Below, piece by piece: positions 15,481-23,737 of a stretch of 38,203 nt of DNA (the first letter of the stretch is position 1; each line of letters starts with the position of its first letter). Under the pieces are notes generated by a model. The model was not told where the DNA came from. It saw only the letters and a program-made list of their open reading frames with translations, and searched no databases. Both the position numbers and the translations under genes were made by a program. Source of the DNA: Phycisphaeraceae bacterium (GTDB taxonomy: Bacteria > Planctomycetota > Phycisphaerae > Phycisphaerales > Phycisphaeraceae); assembly GCA_002716625.1 (NCBI GenBank), contig PBAS01000008.1:44602-82804 (forward strand). The letters are read 5' to 3'.

Positions 15481-17190
15481 TTAAACTAATGACACCAATG
15501 TCTCCAAGAGTTCGTCCACGACCTGCAGGAATCGCGCGCTGCCTTGGTAGGCTCTCTGGAATGCCAGAAGATTGATCAGTTCTTCATCCGTGTTGACACC
15601 GCTGACACTCTGCTGCTGAGCCCGCAAGCTTGCGGTGACAATCGTATCGGACTCCAGTTGCTCATTTATCTGGTTGATCCGTAAAGCAAAATCCTCAACC
15701 CGCCTGGCCCATGACTGTTGAAATGTAAGACCATGAAAGGCGTCTATTTGTTGCTTGCCAAGTTCAACCATTGCCAGCGCATTATGGTTATTCCCAACGG
15801 TATGGTCCTGGGATGCGGCCACCAGTTCCGGGCTCTGTGCCACCCGCTGGTTAACGGCAATATTACCGCCGCCACTTCCCTCAAAAAACGTATTGATCCC
15901 AAGTGCAGCCAGGACACCACTTGAATCCTCACTGAATGAAATCTCAGAACCACTACCTTCGGCCGCAATAGTCAGGCGGCCGTCCGGCGTAACAGAAGCG
16001 ATCACGTTGCCCACGGCACTGATTGCCGCCTGCAATGTCCCCAATCGTGCATCATTCCCCGCATCAATACCATCAAGATCAACCTGAATGGTCGATGAAC
16101 GGATCTCACCAGTTGACTTTTCCCTCACATGTAACTGGAAACTCCCGTGCTCCGGCGTAAACCCGAGGCCACTGGCAGCATCATTCAGTGCAAATGTCGG
16201 ATCCAATACGCGATTCGTTGATGTGACCGAATTCCACCCGGACAGACCCTGGCCTTGACTGTGAATCTTATTGACCTGAAATATCAACTCATTGATGAAT
16301 GCATCAAGATTATCAATTGCGAAATTCACATCCCGTTGTCGAACATCCATCAAGGAGCCAATGCGCCCGGAAGTTGGGAAAAGGGCTGTGCCGTTGTCCT
16401 TGACAACAAGTCGCACATTCATCTCACCATCAATGTCCAGGCGTTCGACACGAATTCCACGACTTTCACCATTCAGTATCACCGGCATTGAACCAATAAA
16501 GACATCTATCGAACCTGATGGATGTTCATGAACCGATACATCGACATACTCCCCCAACTCGGCAAGCATCACATCACGCCGATCACGCAATGTCGGCGCC
16601 CCATCACCCATGGGGTTGGCTTTCATAATCTGGTGATCGACGGCGGCAATTTGGGTCAGCAGATCATCTGAAACGATTGCAGCTGCATCAATTGAATTGT
16701 CTACCTGTGTTCGCTGCTGAGCCAACCCGCCATGCAGACCCTTGGCGAAATCAGCGAGCTGAGATCCCTCACGAATGACCAGTGTTCGAAGTGCATGATC
16801 CTGGGGATCTGGGGTTGACAGCTCACTCCAGGCATGAAGAAAGGCATCAAGACGTGACGACAAATCTGCTTCAGAGTATTCATTTTGCAGAGCTTCAATC
16901 TGTGTAAGCACCTCTTTACGCGCTAACGAGTAGGCCTGATCCGAAATGCTCGCCCGGATACGGCCTTCCAGGGCATTGTCCACCTGCCGGGTAATCGCAT
17001 TGATCTGCACCCCCCGCCCAATGAATAGTCCGGACTGAAACTCAGTGCTGCGATGCGGTACCAGATCAACCTTCTGGCGGTGGTAACCAGACGTGGCCAG
17101 ATTTGCCAGGTTATTACCCGCCGCCTCAATCGCTGCTTGGTGTGCGACCAAAGCCGAGTTGCCGATCTGTAATGCCCCGCCTAATGGCAT
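15481..17190 (-). CDS. flgK: flagellar hook-associated protein 1
   Basis: First hook-filament junction protein, 569 residues, close to E. coli FlgK at 547. The N-terminal rod/hook signature reads GNSALVAHQAAIEAAGNNLAN followed by ATSGYHRQKVDLVP. The C-terminus has NTDEELINLLAFQRAYQGSA and a final amphipathic helix, both diagnostic of FlgK. The middle carries one hook-IN-like unit ending LAALGI around residue 430. The ATG follows GGAA. flgN, its chaperone gene, ends 15 bp upstream and flgL follows 18 bp downstream. Confidence 0.96.
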   Translation of the reverse strand: MPLGGALQIGNSALVAHQAAIEAAGNNLANLATSGYHRQKVDLVPHRSTEFQSGLFIGRGVQINAITRQVDNALEGRIRASISDQAYSLARKEVLTQIEALQNEYSEADLSSRLDAFLHAWSELSTPDPQDHALRTLVIREGSQLADFAKGLHGGLAQQRTQVDNSIDAAAIVSDDLLTQIAAVDHQIMKANPMGDGAPTLRDRRDVMLAELGEYVDVSVHEHPSGSIDVFIGSMPVILNGESRGIRVERLDIDGEMNVRLVVKDNGTALFPTSGRIGSLMDVRQRDVNFAIDNLDAFINELIFQVNKIHSQGQGLSGWNSVTSTNRVLDPTFALNDAASGLGFTPEHGSFQLHVREKSTGEIRSSTIQVDLDGIDAGNDARLGTLQAAISAVGNVIASVTPDGRLTIAAEGSGSEISFSEDSSGVLAALGINTFFEGSGGGNIAVNQRVAQSPELVAASQDHTVGNNHNALAMVELGKQQIDAFHGLTFQQSWARRVEDFALRINQINEQLESDTIVTASLRAQQQSVSGVNTDEELINLLAFQRAYQGSARFLQVVDELLETLVSLV

Positions 17191-17205
17191 TTTGAGTTCC
17201 GTTCC

Positions 17206-17721
17206 CTATGCGGTCATGTTGACTGTTCGCAGTGCCATTACTTCATCGGGTGGTGTGCCATCACGGCCGTAAAGCCCCACACCACCACAAACCGTCCCGA
17301 TTGTCTGAACCAGGCCCTGCATATGTGTGACCAGTGTTTCCGTGGATCGTCGCACAACCTTGGCCTTGCTCCTGACAGCCTTAGCACGATCCAGCAACTG
17401 TTGACGAAGGACAAGCAACTTACCCCGCCATGGTTCTTCTAATCGCTCGGCCACAGCCATCAACCGCATTGGTTCTGATGCCCGGGGGTCAATGCGAAGC
17501 GTTAAAGAGGCGATCAACCGCAGTCGATGTTTCTCCAATTCACTGATCTCTTGCACGAGTTTATTTTCCTGGTCACAGATATCTGTCAAATCCTGATACC
17601 CCGCTGATCGCAGCGCATCTTGCTTGCTGTCAAGCTTCTCAAGTAGTTTCCCGTGCACCGTCAATAGCTTGTGCAGTATCTCTGCCAACTCGTTCACTAT
17701 GTATTCAACTTGACTATCCAA
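17206..17721 (-). CDS. flgN: FlgN-like export chaperone for FlgK and FlgL
   Basis: A 171-residue helical cytoplasmic protein that should hold FlgK and FlgL before export. Residues 1-140 are long charged helices with heptad patterns (ELAEILHKLLTVHGKLLEKL, then the conserved QDALRSAGYQDLTDICDQE). The C-terminal ALRTVNMTA resembles the tail motif of FlgN family members. The start is TTG at 17721, supported by a perfect AGGAGG eight to nine bases upstream; the first eight bases overlap the end of flgJ, implying coupled translation. Assignment rests on fold type, size and its place directly before flgK. Confidence 0.8.
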   Translation of the reverse strand: MDSQVEYIVNELAEILHKLLTVHGKLLEKLDSKQDALRSAGYQDLTDICDQENKLVQEISELEKHRLRLIASLTLRIDPRASEPMRLMAVAERLEEPWRGKLLVLRQQLLDRAKAVRSKAKVVRRSTETLVTHMQGLVQTIGTVCGGVGLYGRDGTPPDEVMALRTVNMTA

Positions 17722-18130
17722 CGATATCTACCTCCTGGGCAATTCTCTCGACTGTTTCAACTGGCTGATTCTTAAGCCAGTCCATCAATTGTCTGCCAAC
17801 GGCACTGCTTACGGATATTTCATGCCCTGCGGCAATATTGTCAGCCAACCGCTCATTTAACTGTTGACGAAATGCCTGCTCAGTGAAACCGCCATCAAAT
17901 CGATCTGTCTTAAATGGACTATCTGACACCTGCTGCAGTAATGGGTAAAAGAACGTCGTCGCCACAAACTGGTCTGCAATCTTATTGATATTTTCTCGCG
18001 CCTTGTCATACAGGACACCAAAGGCTGGATGATCCATCGATGATGCAGATGCGGATTGAATGCCGCCCGGCCCTTTGCCGGCAACATCAACTAGTGATTT
18101 AAGTGCCAAATGATTCGCGGTGACATCCAT
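17714..18130 (-). CDS. flgJ: rod-binding protein, FlgJ N-terminal domain only
   Basis: A 138-residue protein with the FlgJ rod-capping domain (DQFVATTFFYPLLQQV, then GGFTEQAFRQQLNERLADNI). It helps rod subunits assemble in the periplasm. The muramidase domain found in enterobacterial FlgJ is absent. That is the usual state outside gamma- and beta-proteobacteria, so it is not a truncation. It overlaps flgN by 8 bases and follows flgI by 29. Confidence 0.87.
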   Translation of the reverse strand: MDVTANHLALKSLVDVAGKGPGGIQSASASSMDHPAFGVLYDKARENINKIADQFVATTFFYPLLQQVSDSPFKTDRFDGGFTEQAFRQQLNERLADNIAAGHEISVSSAVGRQLMDWLKNQPVETVERIAQEVDIVG

Positions 18131-18159
18131 CTCATAACTCTCTGAGTATCAGCTGTGTT

Positions 18160-19242
18160 TTATTCGTCAAATGTGATCTGGGCATGAAGTTTTCCCATGC
18201 TGTGAATCTCTCGAATGATTGCAATCCGATCTCGCACACCAACTTTCAACTGGTTAAATGCAGAAATCAGATCTGACAACCGTGCCCCGCCACGTCGTGC
18301 CGGATCCACTCCAATAAAACGATGCTCATCAACACGGGGGATCTCCTGTGTTGGCTTTGGTTCGGGCGTGGTCATCGTGATGACTAAACCGCCATGCGAA
18401 ATGGCGACCGGCGACATCTGCACATCGCCACTCATCACGATCGTGCCCGTCCTCTCATTAATTCGTATCTGCGCGCCAGTTTCAATGAATCCCGGATCGA
18501 GATATTGCGAAAGAATTTCAGCAACAAACGGAGCTGGATCCAACAACTCTGCTTCAGGAACCTTTATAACAATATTCTTTTGATCAATCGCCATGGCGAT
18601 CCGCTGCGCATCGGGGTTAAGGTTGTTGATTGTGGCTGCAATCGTTACCGCTGTCTGAAAGGTGGCGGCAGATTGCCGAAGAACAAGCGTCAACTCATCA
18701 CCATCAATAAACTGTGCGCGAATGTCGCGTGCCACCTGTGCACCATGGCGTACAACACCAACTGTCGGCACCTCATCATCTTCAACCGTTACGGGGCCTG
18801 AAGCGAATGCATATGTCGGTGAATTAGGCAACGGGCCGGTCATGGGCATCATCAATAGCCGTCCTCCCCGAAGACTCTTCGACGAACCCACCGCACTGAC
18901 ATGTACATCCAGATGATCTCCTTGGCGCACGCCAGCGGCAGGAACTAACGCTTCCAGTGCTACCAGTGCCACGTTTTTCGTGTCACGCAGTTCGGAACTG
19001 ACTGTCCCCTCATCGATAAAGTGACGGACAACTCGCGCCAACGGATCAATTGCCGGTGAATACTTTCCGCCATCACCGGTCCCCTTGAGCCCGACAACCA
19101 GCCCCATACCCACCAGTTTGTTGCCCTGTGAACCCTTGATGCGTACAAGGTCGCCAATCTGGACCGCCCGGGCCGAACCAACCATGACCATAATAAGTCC
19201 GAGGGCAACGAGAGAATTTTTCAAAAAAAATAGCGGTTTCAT
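18160..19242 (-). CDS. flgI: flagellar P-ring protein
   Basis: Forms the periplasmic ring around the rod at the peptidoglycan. The protein has 360 residues, as expected. Residues 1-26 are a signal peptide cleaved after ARA. Family motifs include IGDLVRIKGSQGNKLVGMGL, VGLKGTGD, VHVSAVGSSKSLRGGRLLM and the C-terminal DLISAFNQLKVGVRDRIAII. The ATG at 19242 has no good ribosome site. Its presence implies a Gram-negative-type envelope with periplasm and peptidoglycan. It follows flgH by 32 bp. Confidence 0.97.
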   Translation of the reverse strand: MKPLFFLKNSLVALGLIMVMVGSARAVQIGDLVRIKGSQGNKLVGMGLVVGLKGTGDGGKYSPAIDPLARVVRHFIDEGTVSSELRDTKNVALVALEALVPAAGVRQGDHLDVHVSAVGSSKSLRGGRLLMMPMTGPLPNSPTYAFASGPVTVEDDEVPTVGVVRHGAQVARDIRAQFIDGDELTLVLRQSAATFQTAVTIAATINNLNPDAQRIAMAIDQKNIVIKVPEAELLDPAPFVAEILSQYLDPGFIETGAQIRINERTGTIVMSGDVQMSPVAISHGGLVITMTTPEPKPTQEIPRVDEHRFIGVDPARRGGARLSDLISAFNQLKVGVRDRIAIIREIHSMGKLHAQITFDE

Positions 19243-19274
19243 TTGTTTTCTGCCAAGAAAGGGAAAAGTGGCAC

Positions 19275-19991
19275 TTAAAAATTGAATATTGCATCGAACA
19301 ACTTTGCCAAAGGCCCCTTCTTGGTGGCCCTATGCAGTTCGCCTTCATGTTGTTTCACGATCAACAGGTCGTAGAGCTCAGTAGACAACACTGTATTACT
19401 TGCAGTGATGTCTTCCCGGCGACATGTTCCGGTCAAGACCATCGAGAACGCTTCGTTATCTGTCTTAATACCCTTGCGGGCCTCCAAGACCAGTGTTCCA
19501 TTTGGCTTGATGTCTATAATACGAGCAGTGATCCGGGCGATGAAAGTATTCCTCTGTTGATGTGCACCGTCGCCTTCAAAATCCTTATTAAATCCCAATG
19601 CCACTTCTGGCTTTTCATCCAACGTCGCCTGCCTAATCTTTAAATCCACGAAGTCCTGAAGACGCAGTCTTGGAATTGCTTCTATTTTTCCTTCCTGTTT
19701 AAAGTCCTTCTGCGTTGTCAACGACGATCGGGAGTTATTGGAGATTGACTCGCGAACAACAACTGTCACCAGATCGTGCAACGCATACTTTCGCGGAGCG
19801 GGAAGGCCCACGGCAACGAAACTATTGCGAGCAACTTCCGGGCTAAGCGGATATTTTGATTGCCGCCGCTCGGATGGCCCTTGCCTTGGCGTCTGGTTGG
19901 AATAGAGCGATGAACTTTGAGCCACACCGTAAGAGGGAAAGAACAGAACACCCAGCAGGACAAGAATCGCCATTCGTCCGGGATATATCAT
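19275..19991 (-). CDS. flgH: flagellar L-ring protein without a lipobox
   Basis: Forms the outer-membrane bushing of the flagellar rod. The protein has 238 residues. After a signal peptide (about 1-24, cleavage near GVAQ) come the family segments LHDLVTVVVRESISNNSRS, FEGDGAHQQRNTFIARITAR and PNGTLVLEARKGI. The only Cys is far downstream (TGTCRRED), so the acylated N-terminal Cys of enterobacterial FlgH is missing and the protein must be a soluble or differently anchored ring subunit. The ATG follows AGGAGGT, which is formed by the last codons of flgA, three bases away. Confidence 0.93.
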   Translation of the reverse strand: MIYPGRMAILVLLGVLFFPSYGVAQSSSLYSNQTPRQGPSERRQSKYPLSPEVARNSFVAVGLPAPRKYALHDLVTVVVRESISNNSRSSLTTQKDFKQEGKIEAIPRLRLQDFVDLKIRQATLDEKPEVALGFNKDFEGDGAHQQRNTFIARITARIIDIKPNGTLVLEARKGIKTDNEAFSMVLTGTCRREDITASNTVLSTELYDLLIVKQHEGELHRATKKGPLAKLFDAIFNF

Positions 19992-19994
19992 CAG

Positions 19995-21125
19995 CTAACC
20001 TCCTACTTTAAGGGGTTCTTTATCACGGTGACTGGCCATGACATCCTGATCCGTCAATGGCGTGACGACCTGGCGAATACCGGATACACGGGCTGAAAAA
20101 GTTGTACGCACCCGATCCGCACGCCTACGCCCAATTTCTCGAAAAGCACGCTCATTACAAACCTGGATAACCTGCCCAAGCCGACCGTCCTCTTCAGCCC
20201 TTCCGATGGTCTTGAGAACTACGCCACCGGAAAAACAACGCACCGTGACCAGATCATCTCGATGCACAAGTAATGGATGCCGTACCTGGCCGGCAAGAAC
20301 AATCGCGCCAGATCGAAGTGATGTATCAGCAATCTTTCCGAGAACCCCAGACAATTCAGTCAACGGTCGGTCACGATCCCGTTCGAGAAGTACCGGGCGT
20401 GTCGCCACATTGTCCCGTGAAAATGCTTCCCCGGATCGGATCTTTCGAATAGTAACCACCGCCAATATCCGACGGGCTACTAACGGACGGACGTTGATGG
20501 TCTTGACCACGCGGCCGTCTTTATATTGACGGATTAGAACTGGGAGGCGACCAAGTACCGATTCTCCAGACGCTGAAAAATCGCAGGTTCCTTCTTCGAC
20601 TGGTAGGTCAAGCACCTTGGCATCTCGTGATGAAATTTGAATGTAAAGTTCATCCCTATTGATTTCACTGTAGTGTGCTATCCAACGGTAAAGATGATCG
20701 CGTAAGGACATGGAAGAATTCGTATCCACCGCGCGAATCGAGTTTGCAATTATCGGTGCGTTTCCTGATGCAACAACAACAGGTTGGCGTTCGGGAATCC
20801 ATTCCACGTGACATGTCGGAAATCCCCCAAGTGATAGTGACGCAACATTGACTCCCACATCAAGTAACGTGTTTTGAATATCCACCAACGACACATCCAC
20901 CGATGTCGTATTCGATCTGATTTTTGCCAGTACAAGCTTCCCCATGTGCTGTATAGTTGGCCCATCGATATCGGCAATGTCATCTAGGGTCACCTCCATC
21001 ACGGTGACTGCTGCTTGATCATAAAGACGGATGCTATCTGCCGACGCAGGAGCAATCACCAGATAGACCGCAAGTCCGACCAAAGCAAGAACAACTTGAT
21101 TGAGGTATCTATGCACGTCCATCAT
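19995..21125 (-). CDS. flgA: P-ring formation chaperone FlgA
   Basis: Periplasmic chaperone for FlgI assembly. The protein has 376 residues, longer than the 219 of E. coli because of an N-terminal extension of about 150 residues. After a signal anchor (about 5-30, ending near ASA) comes an uncharacterised region. The SAF-type and ChapFlgA region then runs from about 220 (ILAVVTIRKIRSGEAFSRDN) through GVLGKIADTSLRSGAIVL to the DDLVTVRCFSGGVVLKTIGRA strand pair. The frame opens with TTG at 21134, but ATG at 21125 or 21122 is more likely; I use 21125. It lies between flgG and flgH, the usual order. Confidence 0.9.
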   Translation of the reverse strand: MMDVHRYLNQVVLALVGLAVYLVIAPASADSIRLYDQAAVTVMEVTLDDIADIDGPTIQHMGKLVLAKIRSNTTSVDVSLVDIQNTLLDVGVNVASLSLGGFPTCHVEWIPERQPVVVASGNAPIIANSIRAVDTNSSMSLRDHLYRWIAHYSEINRDELYIQISSRDAKVLDLPVEEGTCDFSASGESVLGRLPVLIRQYKDGRVVKTINVRPLVARRILAVVTIRKIRSGEAFSRDNVATRPVLLERDRDRPLTELSGVLGKIADTSLRSGAIVLAGQVRHPLLVHRDDLVTVRCFSGGVVLKTIGRAEEDGRLGQVIQVCNERAFREIGRRRADRVRTTFSARVSGIRQVVTPLTDQDVMASHRDKEPLKVGG

Positions 21126-21143
21126 CTGTCCCAATTCATCTCA

Positions 21144-21941
21144 TTAGAACCGTCGAAGATTAGCAATCACCTGAAGTATCTCGTCAGCAGCCTGAATCGA
21201 CTGGCTATTAAATTCAAAGTTGCGTTGCGTGGTAATGAGCCGAACCAATTCGCTAACCGGATTCACATTAGAGGCTTCTAGAAAACCTTGTTGAATACTG
21301 CCAAATGAGCCGTCGTTGGGATTCCCAATAATTGGCGGACCGGATGCCGAAGTCTCCTCATACAGGTTGCCACCAATTGGCCGCAACCCAGTTGGATTCG
21401 TGAAGTTCGCCAATTCAATCTGACCCACTTCCTGTTGATTGGGATCATCTTCAACCGTAATGAGCACGGTGCCGTCTGCAGAGATAGAAACGTTGACTGC
21501 TTCCTCAGGAATATTGATTGGCGGCTCAATCCGAAGCCCATCCGCATTGCCTAGAACCAGATCACCTTCACTGTTCTGGAAGAAGTTGCCGGCTCGCGTG
21601 TAGGAAATTTGATCACCATTGGTCACCTGAAAGAACCCCTGACCACTGATGAGCATGCTCAATTCTGCGGTGTCGGGAACAGGGGATCCCTGAGTTAGGT
21701 CAATTTGTGTATTACTCAATCGTGTGCCTAAACCAACAAACAATCCCGTTGGCCGTTGACCGCCCGCTGCGTTTTCCACACCAGGCTGTTGCTTCTCCTG
21801 GTACAGCAAGTCTTCAAAATTACCGTGCAGTGCCTTGTACCCGACGGTATTGGTATTGGCGATATTATTCGCAATGATGTCGATATTCTGCGAAGTTGCC
21901 TTTAATCCGGTTGCTGCTGAGTGTAATGCCACAATGGCCAT
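21144..21941 (-). CDS. flgG: distal rod protein FlgG
   Basis: Main subunit of the distal rod, 265 residues, the standard length. The N-terminal rod motif is perfect (ALHSAATGLKATSQNIDIIA followed by NNIANTNTVGYKA). The core has GQGFFQVTNGDQISYTRAGNF, and the C-terminal helix reads NVNPVSELVRLITTQRNFEF followed by QAADEILQVIANLRRF. The TRAGNF and ITTQRNFEFNSQ forms separate it from FlgE and FlgF. It is 11 bases after flgF and 18 bases before flgA. Confidence 0.97.
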   Translation of the reverse strand: MAIVALHSAATGLKATSQNIDIIANNIANTNTVGYKALHGNFEDLLYQEKQQPGVENAAGGQRPTGLFVGLGTRLSNTQIDLTQGSPVPDTAELSMLISGQGFFQVTNGDQISYTRAGNFFQNSEGDLVLGNADGLRIEPPINIPEEAVNVSISADGTVLITVEDDPNQQEVGQIELANFTNPTGLRPIGGNLYEETSASGPPIIGNPNDGSFGSIQQGFLEASNVNPVSELVRLITTQRNFEFNSQSIQAADEILQVIANLRRF

Positions 21942-21952
21942 GCTGAAATCCT

Positions 21953-22738
21953 TTATGCCAAAACACGTCCCAGTGTATTAACCGCCCGATCCAAAAGAAG
22001 ATCGTGGTAACGAATCAGATTTGCATTACTGGTTGCCGACTTAGATGCGTCGATCAAATCCATTAGTTCAGTGATAGGGTCTGTACCACTGGCCTCAATG
22101 AACCCAGACAAAACCGAGGGCTCATCATCCATTTGACGTAGCGTCCGTGATCCATTGATCTTGAATAAATTCTGTCCCTGCTTCGTTAATGCCTGCTCAT
22201 CGGTAACCTTTGATATCTGAACCTGCCCCACCACCACATCACCCTGACTGATTTGCCCCGATCGATTAACTGCCAACGGACCGACAGGCAATTGAATCGG
22301 CTTGTCGGCCAGATCTAGAACCCGATGACCACCGGCGACTGTTATCAGGTAATTGTCTTCATTGCGTGTCAGTCGACCATCACGAGTCAGCATCACCTGA
22401 TGCTTGCCGCTATTTGGATCCATTGCCGAAACCGCAAAAAAACTTGTAGGATTTTCAATCGCCAGATCAAGAGGATTGCCAGTTTTTTGCATGGTGCCCG
22501 TATCAAAATTGATACTCTGTGAACCAGCGAAGACACCGCCACCCAACCGGTCGAGCAGATCATGGCGTAAATCAAGCCCGAACGCCCCTTCTTGTGACTC
22601 AGGTGCGCGTCGCAGAACTGAAGCAAAGTCGGGCTTAAAAGCCACGGTTTCACTATTGGCTAGATTATTGGCGTAGACGTCCTGACGGTACATGCTCGTC
22701 AAAACACCCGATGCGGACAGATGTAGTCCGTAATTCAT
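21953..22738 (-). CDS. flgF: proximal rod protein FlgF (FlgG paralogue)
   Basis: A rod protein of 261 residues related to FlgG. The N-terminal motif NNLANSETVAFKPDF replaces NNIANTNTVGYK. The core reads MLTRDGRLTRNEDNYLITVAG, and the C-terminus has SGFIEASGTDPITELMDLID. Immediately upstream of flgG, FlgF is the best assignment, although divergent flgG-like rod genes are hard to tell apart by eye. Its ATG overlaps the stop of the preceding gene by four bases, so translation is probably coupled. Confidence 0.87.
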   Translation of the reverse strand: MNYGLHLSASGVLTSMYRQDVYANNLANSETVAFKPDFASVLRRAPESQEGAFGLDLRHDLLDRLGGGVFAGSQSINFDTGTMQKTGNPLDLAIENPTSFFAVSAMDPNSGKHQVMLTRDGRLTRNEDNYLITVAGGHRVLDLADKPIQLPVGPLAVNRSGQISQGDVVVGQVQISKVTDEQALTKQGQNLFKINGSRTLRQMDDEPSVLSGFIEASGTDPITELMDLIDASKSATSNANLIRYHDLLLDRAVNTLGRVLA

Positions 22739-23148
22739 CGGTTTACCTCCGTGTGATCCAACGAGCCTGGGTTAAGTGTTTCGCGGTCATTATTACCTTG
22801 AGACTCCTCCAGTAGATCGCTGGTCCGTGCATCTTCGTATGAATTTAAAAACACGAATCGCCGCTCCAATGCAGCAAGATCATCCGATCGGAGACCCTCG
22901 TGCAGATTCCGGGCTTTTCGCATCTGGTGACCCTGTTCGGAGAGATGGGCCAAACGGACCAGCATCTGGCCAATATGGCGATCGCGGCCATGACCAAATA
23001 GCTTCAACAAGCTCAAACTTTTTTTTCTTTCACGCATCATGAAGCCCGCCGTTACAAAACCGACTACGTACACCACAGGTACAGTCCAACAAAATGGATC
23101 AACGCAACCACGATGCCAGCTAAAGTATTTCCAGAAAATTCCCCCCAA
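22735..23148 (-). CDS. unknown single-pass membrane protein at the head of the flagellar operon
   Basis: A frame of up to 137 residues that I do not recognise. Residues 20-40 (CWTVPVVYVVGFVTAGFMM) form one membrane span, followed by a basic stop (RERKKS) and a cytoplasmic region of about 95 charged helical residues with an arginine-rich stretch (LAALERRFVFLN). The far start is TTG at 23148; shorter GTG or ATG starts would remove part or all of the span. The four-base overlap with flgF shows it is translated with the flagellar genes. It could recruit or regulate the basal body, or be a remnant of another flagellar gene. The low-charge N-terminal part before the span is the least certain. Confidence 0.6.
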   Translation of the reverse strand: MGGIFWKYFSWHRGCVDPFCWTVPVVYVVGFVTAGFMMRERKKSLSLLKLFGHGRDRHIGQMLVRLAHLSEQGHQMRKARNLHEGLRSDDLAALERRFVFLNSYEDARTSDLLEESQGNNDRETLNPGSLDHTEVNR

Positions 23149-23737
23149 CCAAACGCCCCGGGGTAAACTTTAAATTATTATTTAAAATGGTTTTACACGA
23201 TAAAATTCTGCCACAGGATCTCTTTCAGATCTGCATCGTTCCTGCCACTTACCTTGCCACGAAGCGCAACCCTTGCCGACAAAGCGCAGGAGATGCGCCT
23301 TGTCAGAAAGACGACCATGCCCCAGAATTTTGGTTGCTGCCGGGAATAAAAACAGCCACGCCGCATGTTCAAGTTCTTTGTATGGCACGGCGTATCGAGA
23401 TACGAGGACTCAACTTACCCCCAGTAGCCCCAAGTAGACCGTGTCTAACCACAATGCCATGGATAATGCAAGCGTAACCATGAGTTAAAAGTCACATTGG
23501 CTCCGTCCTCGACACCTTCAAATGCCACTATCCAGCAACACATCGAACCGGTGTGTCGCCAGACCAACTCGGCCCTGAATGGAGGTCTTGAAGAAAGTAT
23601 CACCTGCAAACTTCACATTGCGATGAAAATCACATCGACTAACCTATAGAATCGCATGCAATGACATCGAATACAGGGTCTAGATTACAAGAGCCCAGCA
23701 CTCTCAATGGCATTCACCGATATGAGAAAAACCCTCC
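23149..23737. other. divergent intergenic region between the flagellar operon and the PhyH gene
   Basis: About 590 bp with no credible gene; short frames on both strands have no ribosome site or family features. It must hold the promoters of both divergent units. On the flagellar side are a sigma-54-like element (23232-23247) and an AT-rich tract at 23165-23190. I see no clear promoter on the PhyH side. Confidence 0.5.
23232..23247 (-). promoter_or_regulatory. candidate sigma-54 promoter of the flagellar operon
   Basis: The minus strand reads TGGCAGGAACGATGCA. The GG and GC doublets are at the exact 10-base spacing required for sigma-54 (-24/-12), with TGGCA and TGCA both kept. Transcription would start near 23220, about 70 bases before the first gene of the flagellar operon. 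Many bacteria use sigma-54 for rod, ring and hook genes. One site judged by eye has a real chance of being coincidental. Confidence 0.4.

Noticed and set aside
17714..18130. flgJ as a truncated gene because the muramidase domain is missing
   Set aside because: Single-domain rod-binding FlgJ is the normal form in most phyla.
23187..23477. 96-codon plus-strand frame in the flagellar/PhyH gap
   Set aside because: No ribosome site, Pro/Cys/His-scattered composition, and it covers the likely flagellar promoter.
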